A stretch of DNA of 64,000 bases from Pegea sp. RAD2-039 (taxonomy: Eukaryota; Chordata; Thaliacea; Salpida; Salpidae), in NCBI GenBank assembly GCA_034620365.1, contig JAQGEQ010000330.1:248001-312000 (forward strand), read 5' to 3'. Under the pieces are notes generated by a model. That model made no database searches. It saw only the letters and a list, made by a program, of their open reading frames with translations, and was not told the origin of the DNA. Below, one piece after another: positions 21,560 to 32,703 of this stretch; the stretch's first letter is position 1; every line of letters begins with the position of its first letter. The translations under genes were made by a program, and so were the position numbers.

Positions 21560-24500
21560 ATGGATTTAAAAATCATTTTTCTTCCACATTTTCATCTTTA
21601 TTTTCATTGGAGGACTTTATGACATCATCTTTAATCGCGAAAACAACAAATGTGAGATGACGTATATGTTCGAGTACCCTAGATTTCAACAAGTACGCCC
21701 CAAAACTTTTTCTATCAAATATTTGAAGACATCATCACGCAGATACATGTAGAAGATCACTCGGACTACAAACTCTTCCTCTATGGTGAAGGAGAATATT
21801 TCGGAAGAATCAGAAATTTGAAGTTGAAAGGAATTCCAATTTTATATATTCCTGGACATGCCGGGAGTTATAAACAAGTAAGTTGTGACGTCATCATTTA
21901 TATACTTGTGACGTCATCTAACCAACTAATGATGACGTCATCATCTTTTAGGTTCGATCGCTTGCTTCTGTTCTTCTTCGAAAGTCTTTTAGTCGTGATC
22001 ATCATTTCAATGTCCTTACAATCGACTTCAACGAACAATTTGCAGCTGTACGCGGCTCTCTATTACGTCATCAAACTAATTACGTCAGCAAATGTATCAC
22101 AACAATTCTCAATCTCTACAAATCGAATAACGAAGTGATGACGTCATCAGTCGCGATAGTAGCGCACTCAATGGGTGGAATGATTGCACGTGACTTATTT
22201 ACTTTACCAAATTTTAACCCACGTGACGTCAACGTCATCATCACCATGGCAACGCCACATCAAGCGCCTGTTGTTAACATCGATTACGTCATCAACGACT
22301 TCTACAAACGTGTCAATCATCATTGGATGACGTCATCATCACTTAATCACGTCACACTAATCTCAATCGCGGGTGGCAGTCGTGATATTCAAGTGACGTC
22401 ATCACTAGCTCATCTACCAAACGTGACGTCATCAGCGTTGTCAGTTGTGACGTCATCAATACCACGAGTCCATCTAACAACCGATCATCTTTGTATTGTT
22501 TGGTGCAAACAACTTGTGCTCGTGACGTCACGTTTTTTCTATGACGTCATCGATTCGAAAACACATCAAATCACTGATGACGTCATCAAACGAGAAGAAA
22601 CTGCGCGGTTTCACTTTCTACGTCATCCTGGGTTTCGACCTGATGTCATCAGTGACGTCATCACCACCACAAAAATCAACAAATCGTTTCCATGGCATCA
22701 AGTGATGACGTCATCACGTTGTTGGTCGTCACGTGATGAAATCGCTAAAAAAATGACGTCATCATCATCTGGAATCTATTTCGCCTTTTCAATTCGCGAT
22801 TTAGTAAATCGTGGCGTCGATGACGTCATCATTCGAACCCACCTCGCTGCACGTGATTCATGGATCCTAGCAACGAAAACCTTTGGTCCTGATGACGTCA
22901 CCGCAATCGATTTATCACGTGACGTCATCATCGCACCAACTTATCGTATTATTCACATCAAACTTCGCGAATTGATGACGTCATCGAATTGGATTGTGAT
23001 GGTGACGTCACGAACGCGACTTCGATTACTTCTTGAAGTAAACGCACTCACTCGTGACGAATTATCAATGACGTCATCGGCGCTATCACCGCTTCGCTTG
23101 TTGTATAATGCTAAACTGATGACGTCATCATCGCCACAATGTTCTAATCGATTTTATTATCGCATCGATGTTGATGACGTCACTCAACCCTATCACGCCA
23201 TCAGTGCACGTGTCGTTGGTGATGACGTCATTAAAGCTTTTTCGCGTTCTGAAGTCACGTGGGATGAAGGAGCGACACAATTCGGTGATGACGTCATCAA
23301 CGTCAACATCAGAACGCCACCAAGCGAGCAAAAGTTGCTTCGTCTTCATTTCTATCTTGAAAAATCTTTATTACGTCATCACTTCGAGATTCGATTAGAA
23401 ATATTTAAATCTCTTGGCTCCTTGATGCTCCAATCTTCATCTCAGATCTTCATTTCTTGTGTCATCACTCTCAGCTTAATCTTAAATCATATGACGTCAT
23501 CAATATCATCTTTTAAAGACCTATATATAATTCACAATGACGTCATCAACCCAATCGCGTTATTCCCGATCTTGATCGCGTTTCCGACGTCTTTTCCAGT
23601 CTCTTTAATCCTCATCTTTTTCGGATCATTTTTAACCCGGATCATCTTCATCTTTCATTTGATCCTTATCTTCATCCTTAAACTTCCTTCTCGCTTAATT
23701 CCGTCCAAACTAATGACGTCATCACTACTTCCGTCTAAGTCAGTGACGCCATCCCTACTTTCATCGATGCTGATGACGTCATCGCTACTTCACGCTCTAA
23801 TTTTAGGGATTCTTTTAAATCGTGCGCCTTCAATAGCTCCTTTCTACTTCTACTTGATGACGTTTCTACGAGTAACCATACTTCGAGATCAGATGACGTC
23901 ATCACCACAAATGACGTCACCATCAGAAGATGAAGTAGTGACGTCATCACCACAAATGATGTCACCATCAGAAAATGAAGATGAAGTGATGACGTCAGCA
24001 TCAGAAAATGAAGATGAAGTGATGACGTCATCACCACAAATGACGTCACCATCAGAAAACAAAGATGAAGTCCTGACGTCATCAACATTAATGACGTCAC
24101 CATCAGAAAACAAAGATGAAGTGATGACGTCATCAAAAAATTCATCTCCTGTGACGTCGTCGTCAGAGGATGAAGACAATTTGGTGACGTCACCAACTCG
24201 TAAACTAGTGACATCATCACCGCTTCCAGAAGTTGTGACGTCATCTCCAGATTTGTTTCAACGTGTAATGCTGATGACGTCACAATCAGTTTTTAGCTTT
24301 CTCGTTGAATCTGACATCGATGATGACGTCATCGGTGGCAGCGGTGATTCTGTGACGTCAAACCACAAACGACTTCGAATTCGAAGATTTCGAAAAATCA
24401 ATAAAATGACGTCATCATCATCAAGTGACGTCATCATCACACGTGAATTTCTTCTTCTCAACTTTTGGTTCTATTACTTGATCTTCTCAATCCCTCTTAT

Positions 24501-24796
24501 AGCAACATCCGACAAGTAAGTGTGTGACGTCATCATATCACTATGACGTCATCATCTATTCGCGCAGGTCAAAGTTTGAAGAAGAACCGATGATATCACT
24601 GATCGCTTGTTTCATCTTCTTTCTACAATCAATGACGTCATCAAATGACGTCATCATTAGCTGGAAAGTGTCTTTTGTGATAAGCATCATCATCGTCATC
24701 ATGACAACGGTTACTACGTCATCATCGCTTTATCTTCTTCCTCATTTTATTTTAGCACTGATGACGTCACAGCTGGTTCCTATGTTTCTTAAGTGA
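21560..24796 (+). CDS. PGAP1: GPI inositol-deacylase PGAP1, copy B (first exon frameshifted)
   Basis: Near-identical duplicate of 1939-5203, about 19.6 kb away. Exons: about 21560-21692, 21743-21877, 21952-24515 and 24568-24796, with introns of 50, 74 and 52 nt. Exons 2-4 are open and in frame throughout, with the AHSMGG elbow and all conserved blocks. Exon 1 is 133 nt rather than 135: a +1 change just after the ATG and a 3-nt loss put the start codon out of frame with [10 protein letters not shown]. As read, the signal anchor cannot be joined to the enzyme. Either the gene is newly dead, it uses another start such as the internal ATG in GAGATGACG, or the base is a sequencing or assembly error. 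Intron 2 lacks one 23-bp unit present in copy A. Few substitutions imply recent duplication or gene conversion. Confidence 0.85.
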
Positions 24797-25194
24797 TGAC
24801 GTCATCAAATTTGTAATTGACGTGTAGACAAATTTTTTGAATTTTAACTTATTGATGTTGCAAAATAGATTATTAAAATTTCGTTTCAAAATTGAAATTA
24901 CAAATTTATTTTCGAATATTTTTGACTAAAAGAATTTTTTCTTCACAAAATTAAAGGAATTAAAAAAAATGATTTCTTAGATTTAGTTTATAAAATATAA
25001 TTTTTAATTAATTATTATAAAGAATTTAGTTTAAAAGTATTATAAACTTGAAAACTTCTTTTTTATCAAATTTTTATAGCATTTTACGCTGCCAGTTATA
25101 TACTAAAGAACTCTTAAAGCGAACACAAAGCAATATAAATAAAAGAATTATAATTAAATAAATTAAATAAGATTAGGAATACTGCGGAAGTAGT
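24797..25194. other. AT-rich 3' flank of PGAP1 copy B
   Basis: Duplicate of the flank after copy A; no gene seen. Confidence 0.55.
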
Positions 25195-25560
25195 TTAAGT
25201 TTTTTATTTATTTCAATAAACGTGAAGAAAGGTGCCTGAAGAGAGAACCTCTCGCTAACACACATTTTCACAAATAATATCTATTAATTCCAAAATATAG
25301 AAAGTAAAAGATGTAACACATAATATTTCAATAGTCCTCAAAGCATATAACAGTGAACAATTACATAGAAGGAAAAAATTCACAGTTTAGAAATAACAAT
25401 TCTGGCAATATTAAAACGCTTTAACTTCTTGAACAACACGAGCGACTTCGACATGACAATGTCTGATGGCAGCTGGTTCCATGTACTGATTGTACGGTAT
25501 GAGAAAAAATTTACTCTGACTAATGTACTAGGTGATATAAGCTTATTAAGATGTAATGTG
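25195..25560 (-). mobile_element. 5'-truncated LINE 3' end, copy 2
   Basis: Co-duplicated with 5600-6000. Here the minus-strand frame reads RTISTWNQLPSDIV into LVLFKKLKRFNIAR and a stop, a clearer match to the C terminus of a non-LTR reverse-transcriptase protein. The same 3' UTR with TTCAGGCACC and TTCAATAAACG follows. Confidence 0.78.
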
Positions 25561-26500
25561 TATTGTTTGAGCTGATATAACTTGAGGGAAGGACTAATAG
25601 AAAAGAAATCATCAAACTGAAGGTCAATTAAATTGTGGATAATTTAAAAATAAGAATTAAGTCGTAAATGTAAATATAAAAAATGAATTAAGAAAACAGT
25701 AGCATTGTTAACAAAATTACTTAAATTATATTTAAACAAAATTTTAAAAAAGGTTTTGATGTAGTTAGAACGAGTAACGATAAAGTTAGAAAGTAGGCTC
25801 TAATCTTTAGTTACTCTATTGAAAGTTATTAGTCGACTAAATGCTGGTAAAGCTACTAAGTGAGTTACTTCTGAATGATGCCGTATGAAAGATTGCTGTT
25901 TTTAAAAGAAATCATTAAAATTTCGGCACATTTCTAAACAATATATACTACTGCACATTTATTTATATTAACTTCAAAATTCACGCACTTAAGCATTTTA
26001 CTTTATACAAATTGTCAAATTTAGATGTTTTGTATTGAGATTATTATGAGATGGAATAATTGTTATCTAGTTACTAAGCATAATCTAAGGCAAATATATT
26101 TGATTCTCGAAGCTAGTCGAAGTCTTCAGATTTTGCCGTAAGTACAAAAAGTCATAAAAGTCAATAAACTTAACGATATACGAATACTTCTGGTAACAGT
26201 AAAAAGCTTATATAGATAAAAATAACTCAAGTTTTCTGATAATAAATGATTTATTAAAATTTTTAACGAAAAAAAATCACAAATGAACAGAAAAATTTTA
26301 TAATTCATTTTATTATCATTTTATATTTTTGTATTTGTAAGGAAAGTTTTAAATCTTTGGTATTGTTTAACTTCTAAGATTTTGTTTTTATGAAGAATTG
26401 AAAACATAGAAGAAGATGATGTAAAAGTATTATAAACAATTGTCTTATTTTTAAACTTACCTTAACTTACTTTTTAAACTTTTTTTCTTTCCTTATTGCA
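25561..26500. other. AT-rich intergenic DNA, no gene seen
   Basis: Duplicate of 6000-7310 with an internal deletion around 26215. No coding potential found. Confidence 0.45.
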
Positions 26501-26501
26501 G

Positions 26502-26775
26502 CGAAAAATTCCAAAAGATGTTTTTTATGTTCGTTTTTTGCTGGTGAATCCATCTGATATGAATTTGAATAGATAATTTTAAATGCTATTTAGACATAAA
26601 AAATATTTAGACCAAACAAATAACAATTTTCGTAAGCGGAATAGATGAAAAGTATCATCTCTACCATCTCAAGAAGTTGGCAGATTTCCCACCAAGTATT
26701 TTGAAATGGAAGTTAACGAAACTTAAACTTTGAAAGAACTTGAAATGAAAATCCGGAGAAATGAAATTTAGTTAG
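26502..26775 (+). pseudogene. Family U copy 4 (decayed)
   Basis: Plus-strand counterpart of 7311-7590, with an intact TATTGCAG acceptor-like site before CGAAAAATTCCAAAAGATG. The terminal block ends GGAGAAATGAAATTTAG as at 18394, but its reading frame is broken relative to that copy. Confidence 0.4.
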
Positions 26776-27105
26776 TTTAGTTTGAATTTACTTTCCTGAA
26801 AATTTTTATTTTAACAAAATAGAAAAGAAATTTAAAAAGAAAGAAATCTTAATCAGAACTAATCATAAACGAAAGCTCAAAACTATCACTTAATAATACT
26901 AGCATAATAATAGGCATTTGTAATAATAAAAAATTAATATTTAAAAATTGTTATCAAAAATAAAAATAAAAGTGGTTTTCATATATCTATTTCATATTAC
27001 ATCAAATAAAAGAGTTTTCTCTAAATTGGTTGATGACCAACGAAAATGAATGTTTATGAGAAGAACAATTAGTTCAATTGAAGTAAGAGTTGGTCAATGA
27101 CCAAG

Positions 27106-28053
27106 TTACATCGTAGATGGTGATTGACTAGATGTAGATTCAGGATCTTCAGATGTTTCAACAGGCTTTCTAAACTTATAATATATTCTATCTTGAATCC
27201 TAAATGGAACAATAGTATCATAACCAGCTTCATTATTTAATACAGATTGATTATTAACAGACTCTTCCAAAGGATTTCTAATTTCAATGTAAATTGGTTC
27301 GTAATTTTCATCCGTAATATTATTGACAATGATATGCTCAGCTGGTTGTTGAGATTCCGCAGCTATAGCAACAACAGCGTCATCTACAGCATGTTGAGAT
27401 GATTGAAGTAAATCCATAAAGATAAGAGAGTTACTTCTTTTTTGATGTTTCTTGAAAAGCTTATACACCAAAAATACAATAATTACCAACAATAAAACAA
27501 ATCCTAAAGAAGCTCCAATCACTAAAGAAAAACTTGTTGGTGCTGAATAGTTGTCAGTTCTACCAATTGTTGGTTCATACTTGGATGTTGTAGCGAATTC
27601 TGTTCTTGTTGGAATCAGTTTGTTCTTAGAGCATAAAAACGAAAGCTCAGAACTATCATTGTAATAAGAATCAAAAACAAGTTTCTTGAAAAATTCATTT
27701 TTGATAAAAAATGTATTTCCATCTGTGTTTGGAATTACATCTTCAAAAAACAAAGATTTTTGCTCATCAACATCCAGTAATGTCCCATCACTCCAAGATC
27801 TTACTCTATTTTTTATTGATAACCCGACGCGATATTTATTATTTGTTCTAAATTCCTCTACATCACCAACATCACTTTTGTAGCAATCTTCTAATTGATC
27901 CAAAGTATCATTTAATCTCTTCCAATTGTTGATTGGAGCTAGCTGTTCACCTAACTGCTGACAATAATCAACAGAATCTTTCCAGCTTTTTTCTGTATCC
28001 ACTATTCGAACAAGCAAGCCATCTGACTCATATTGATTCTTACAAATCTCCAT
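27106..28053 (-). CDS. C-type-lectin-like membrane receptor L6 (long tyrosine tail)
   Basis: 315 residues in one exon. The lectin-like domain has a type Y C-terminal half (EEFRTNNKYRVGLSI, SSELSFLCSK) like the short-tailed genes, but the stalk, transmembrane helix (about 178-199) and ~110-residue tail are those of 29368-30336. The tail holds YEPI, YIEI and YDTI (YxxI) plus a YY pair, resembling the tyrosine motifs that recruit SH2 proteins in immune-type receptors. The strict ITIM position -2 residue is not met, and spacing is longer than in a classical ITAM. The 5' flank is type 1, shortened. It is divergent from the 29368 gene. No signal peptide visible. Confidence 0.87.
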   Translation of the reverse strand: MEICKNQYESDGLLVRIVDTEKSWKDSVDYCQQLGEQLAPINNWKRLNDTLDQLEDCYKSDVGDVEEFRTNNKYRVGLSIKNRVRSWSDGTLLDVDEQKSLFFEDVIPNTDGNTFFIKNEFFKKLVFDSYYNDSSELSFLCSKNKLIPTRTEFATTSKYEPTIGRTDNYSAPTSFSLVIGASLGFVLLLVIIVFLVYKLFKKHQKRSNSLIFMDLLQSSQHAVDDAVVAIAAESQQPAEHIIVNNITDENYEPIYIEIRNPLEESVNNQSVLNNEAGYDTIVPFRIQDRIYYKFRKPVETSEDPESTSSQSPSTM

Positions 28054-28890
28054 AATAAAGTTGAAATCTTACTTCAAAACTGATTATCTACAAAAATAAT
28101 TAATATTTTAGACTTTAGATAATTTTTTTTCAACCAGAATTTTAAAATTATTTCCATATTTCAATGTTATCTACAATCATCTTTCACAATAAATTATGTA
28201 AGAAAAGCAATTAAAAATATTCAAGATAAGATTAAGAGTTATATCTAATATAAAATACTTTTTTATTCAAAAAATTTGATTCAAAATTGCTCATATTAAT
28301 CAAACCACATTTTTAACAAGATTAATTTTAATTGCAAAATGACAAAAAATGTATAATTAGTATAAATCGTATTTACAATTTCTTTTATATTCACAATTCA
28401 TTAGAACTAAAATTATAGCCTTAAAACCAGAAGCTTAAAACAAAGTAGAAACTTTAAAAATAAAAACTTAGCGTGAAACAAAATTGAAACCTCATCAGAA
28501 GAGAGTAACTAGAAATGAAGACCGCTTAATTAAAACATCACAATATTAATCAGCAGAAGCGGAATATTAATCAACATAAGCGGAATATTAATCAACAGAA
28601 GCGGAATATTAATCAAGGCTAAATTGGTTGTGTTTCAAATAAAAAACTGTAATTAGTAAATTATATATTATATATTTTGTTTACGAAAAGAGGCTTTTTA
28701 GTTTGTTTGTGATTTATCATTAATTTTTTATTAAAAACCAAACATATTTATAATTAAATCAATTTGTAAAATCGATCCCAATTTGTACTAATTCATACTC
28801 CTTTTTATGTTTTTCATTTTTTATAAAGTTTCTTTTTAACTTACCATCCACTAAAATCTTTGTTAGCTTGAATAAGGTCTTATATCTAAA
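28054..28890 (-). promoter_or_regulatory. Block B (type 1 lectin 5' flank) of L6, internally shortened
   Basis: Reverse-oriented block B; about 150-200 bp present in the 9457-10455 copy is missing near 28280. It includes the four-unit 20-bp repeat at 28540-28618. Together with 28891-29367 it forms the intergenic region between divergent genes L6 and L7. Confidence 0.5.
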
Positions 28891-29367
28891 TTATTATGAA
28901 ATTTAATTTATGAAATTTATGATAAAATTGTTAAAATAGACTCTAATAAGTTGCAGTTAAGCGATAAAAATATTTAATACTAAAATAGTCTGTTAATTCT
29001 TTTTATTTTATGGTGAAATATTGTAATATACATAGTTTGTTTTGAAAGTTTTTTTTTCATTTAAACTGTTTAAATAGTTTTTAAGTTGTAAAATGGAAAT
29101 TTTATTATCTTACAAAAAAGATTTCAGAAAACTTTTTCTTAAGTAATTTTTTCACACAATTTTTTGGTGGTTTTTATCTTTCAGCTTGTACTTTTTACTC
29201 TTATTCACCTTCTGTAAATTAATATTTTGCTTTTATTATTTCATTTTTGCGTTAGCAAAAAAGTTGGTTATGTTCATTATTATTCAATAACTTTTAAATA
29301 ATATCTCAATTTGTTTTATTGTTTAGTTGAAAAGATTTGATAACTAAATACAATTAATTATACTTTT
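28891..29367 (+). promoter_or_regulatory. Type 2 lectin 5' flank of L7
   Basis: Inverted counterpart of 12504-12960, ending at the L7 start codon. Conserved between L2 and L7 although their cytoplasmic tails differ. Confidence 0.45.
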
Positions 29368-30336
29368 ATGGAGATTTGTAAAAATCAATATGAGTCAGAC
29401 GGCTTGCTTGTTCGAATTGTGGATACAGAAAAAAGCTGGAAAGATTCAGTTGATTATTGTCAGCAGTTTGGTGAACAGCTAGCTCCAATCAACAATTGGA
29501 AGAGATTAAATGATACTTTGAATCAATTAGAAGATTGCTACAAAAGTGATGTTGGTGATGTAGAGGAATTTAGAACAAATAATAAATATCGCGTCGGGTT
29601 ATCAATAAAAAATAGAGTTAGAACTTGGAGTGATGGGACATTACTGGATGTTGATGAGCAAAAATCTTTGTTTTTTAAAGATGTAGCTCCAAATAAAGAT
29701 GGGAATACATTTCATATAAGAAGAAAACATTTTAGTGGAATTCGATTTGATTCAAATTACAATAAATATAACATTGATGATATTAAGCTTCCATTCTTAT
29801 GCTCTAAGAACAAACTGATTCCAACAAGAACAGAACTAGCTACAACATCCAAGTATGAACCAACAATTGGTAGAACTGACAACTATTCAGCACCATCAAC
29901 AACAACAAGTTCTTCTTTAGTGATTGGAACTTCTTTAGGATTTGTTTTATTGTTGGTAATTATTGTATTTTTGGTGTATAAGCTTTTCAAGAAACATCAA
30001 AAAAGAAGTAACTCTCTTATCTTTATGGATTTACATCAATCATCTCAACTTGCTGTAGATGATGCTGTTCTTGCTTTAGCTGCGGAATCTCAACAACCAG
30101 CTGAGCATATCACTGTCAATAATATTACGGATGAAAATTACGAACCAATTTACAGTGAAATTAGAAATCCTTTGGAAGAGTCTGTTAATAATCAATCTGT
30201 AATAAATAATGAAGCTGGTTATGATACTATTGTTCCATTTAGGATTCAAGATAGAATATATTATAAGTTTAGAAAGCCTGTTGGAACATCTGAAGATCAT
30301 GAATCTACATCCAGTAAATCACCATCTACGATGTAA
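29368..30336 (+). CDS. C-type-lectin-like membrane receptor L7 (long tyrosine tail, mosaic ectodomain)
   Basis: 322 residues in one exon, and the most complete long-tailed member. Residues 1-100 follow the type Y sequence (VEEFRTNNKYRVGLSI). From about 105 to 148 the protein is type X (GNTFHIRRKHFSGIRFDSN, IDDIKLPFLCSK). The switch marks recombination or gene conversion between paralogues. Thr/Ser stalk; transmembrane helix about 184-205; basic KLFKKHQKR; tail with YEPI (Y258), YSEI (Y262), YDTI (Y285) and a YY pair near 298. Cysteines at 4, 31, 57 and 145. No WND/EPN motifs and no signal peptide visible. Its 3' flank converges on PGAP1 fragment D, mirroring the L1/fragment C pair. Confidence 0.88.
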   Translation: MEICKNQYESDGLLVRIVDTEKSWKDSVDYCQQFGEQLAPINNWKRLNDTLNQLEDCYKSDVGDVEEFRTNNKYRVGLSIKNRVRTWSDGTLLDVDEQKSLFFKDVAPNKDGNTFHIRRKHFSGIRFDSNYNKYNIDDIKLPFLCSKNKLIPTRTELATTSKYEPTIGRTDNYSAPSTTTSSSLVIGTSLGFVLLLVIIVFLVYKLFKKHQKRSNSLIFMDLHQSSQLAVDDAVLALAAESQQPAEHITVNNITDENYEPIYSEIRNPLEESVNNQSVINNEAGYDTIVPFRIQDRIYYKFRKPVGTSEDHESTSSKSPSTM

Positions 30337-30599
30337 CTTGGTCATAAACCAACTCTTACTTCAATTGAGCTAATTGTTCTTCTCATAAACATTGTCACAA
30401 CCAATTTCAAGAAAACATCTTTTATTTCATATATGATATTTTTAAATAGTTTGTAAATTTTCTAATATATTTTCATTGGTTTTATTCGAATTTAATGAAT
30501 TCGTAAATTTTCGATTTTTAAAATCAGTTGTTCTCAAAAGAACTTAGTTTTACAGGATTTTGATATTTTATTGAGTATTTAATAATGAAATAATTATCG

Positions 30600-30924
30600 A
30601 CACGTTTGTAGAAGTCGTTGATGACGTAACCGATGTTAACAACGGGCGCTTGATGTGGCGTTGCCATGGTGATGATGACGTTGACGTCACGTGGGTAGAA
30701 ATTTGGTAAAGTAAATAAATCATGTGCAATAATTCCACCCATTGAGTGCGCTACTATCGCGACTGATGACGTCATCACTTCGTTATTCGATTTGTAGAGA
30801 TTGAGAATTGTATAAATATACATCATTCACATTTATTGTTTTCGCGATTGTAGATGACGTCATAAAGTCCTCCAATAAAAATATAGAAGATGAAGATGTT
30901 GAAAAAAAACGATTTTAAAGTCAT
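30600..30924 (-). pseudogene. PGAP1 fragment D
   Basis: Inverted paralogue of fragment C: the same joint between exon 1 and the middle of exon 3. It retains LFTLPNFYPR after the elbow (AHSMGGIIAHD), but a one-base loss just before the joint breaks the frame between the two parts. Ends at FYKR as fragments C and E do. Dead. Confidence 0.78.
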
Positions 30925-31080
30925 CGTCTGTGGAAGAATTAAATTTGTAAATTTTTTAAAATTAAAAGAAAATATTTTGATAATTATTATGAATTCTAGA
31001 TTATGATAAATAATAATAAATTAATTATATATTATATCATTCTTGATTAGAATAATTGAAAGATTAATTGTTGTTTGGAA

Positions 31081-31709
31081 TCTTCATAAGAAGAGATAGA
31101 AGACATCAGAATGAACTGATGTAACTCTGAGACAAGTTGTTAGAAAGTTTGATGATCAGAATAATTAGAAGATGAAGTCATGATTGAATCTTCATAAGAA
31201 GAGATAGAAGACATCAGAATGAACTGATGTAACTCTGAGACAAGTTGTTAGAAAGTTTGAAGATCAGAATAATAAGATGATGAAGTCATGTTTGCATCTT
31301 CATAAGAAGAGATGAGAATATATCAGAATGAACTGATGTAACTCTGAGACAAGCTGTTAGAAAGTTTGAAGATCAGAATAATAAGATAATGAAGTCATGT
31401 TTGCATCTTCATAAGAAGAGATGAGAATATATCAGAATGAACTGATGTAACTCTGGGACAAGTTGTTAGAGAGTTTGAAGATCAGAATAATTTGAAGATG
31501 AAGTCATGGTTGAATCTTCATAAGAAGAGAAGGGAGATATCAGAATGAACTGATGTAACTCGGAGACAAGTTGTTAGAAAGTTTGAAGATCAGAATAATT
31601 AGATGATGACGTCATGTTTGAATCTTCATAAGAAGAGATGGAAGATATGAGAATGAACTGATGTAACTCTGAGACAAGTTGTTAGAGAGTTTGAAGATCA
31701 GAATAATTT
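31081..31709 (-). repeat. 109-bp satellite array M5 (about 6 units)
   Basis: Reverse orientation; mostly TGAAGTCAT units with one TGACGTCAT. Right edge joins block B. Confidence 0.93.
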
Positions 31710-32703
31710 AGATATAAGCTCTTATTCAAGCTGACTGAGATTGTAGTGGATGGTAAGTTAAAAAGAAACTTTTTAAAAAATGAAAAACATAAAAAGGAGT
31801 ATGAATTAATACAATTTACGATCGATTTTACAAATTGATTTTTATTTAATTATAAAAATGTTTTGATTTTAATATAAAGTTTATAATAAATCACAAAAAA
31901 ATTAAAAAGCTTCTTTTCGTAAACAAAATATATAATATATATTTTGCTAATTAAAGTTTTTTTATTTGAAACAACCAATTTAGCCTTCATTAATATTCCG
32001 CTTCTGCTGATTAATATTCTAATGTTCTAATTGGTTGGTCTTCATTCTATAGTCACTGCCTTCTGATTAGTTTTCAGTTTTGTTTCACGATAAGTTTTTA
32101 TTTTTTAAGTTTCTACTTTAGTTTAAGCTTCTATTTTTAAAGCTATAATTTTATTTCTAATAAATTGTTGTGATTAAAAAAGAAGTTGTAAATAGGATTT
32201 ATTTTAATTATACATTTGTTGTCATTTTGCAGATAAAAATTAATCTTGTTAAAAATGTGATTTGATTAATATGAGCAATTTTATCAGTTTTGAAAATGTA
32301 AAGTTTTAAAACTACTTATTTTGGTTTTTAACTTGGTTGTATTATATATTACTATTTCTAAACTTTTTATCTCTGTACTTTATTTTAAAAAACTTAATTT
32401 TTATTAAAAATTTATATTAAGTTTATACTTAAAGAAATTAAATCGTAATTGATAATTATTTTAGTTATTTTGAATAAAATTTTTCTTATAAAAAACTATT
32501 TTATAATAGATTGGACTCTATTAATCTTATCTTGATTATTTTTAATTGCTTTTTTTTACATATTTTAATGTGAAAGATGATTATAGATAACATTGAAAAA
32601 TAGAAATTATTTTAAAATTCTTGTTGAAATTAAATTATCTAAAGTCTAAAATATTAAGTATTTTTGTAGATAATCAGTTTTGAAGTAAGATTTCAACTTT
32701 ATT
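31710..32703 (+). promoter_or_regulatory. Block B, 5' flank of lectin gene L8
   Basis: Full-length type 1 flank, collinear with 15725-16732, ending at the L8 start codon. Confidence 0.55.
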
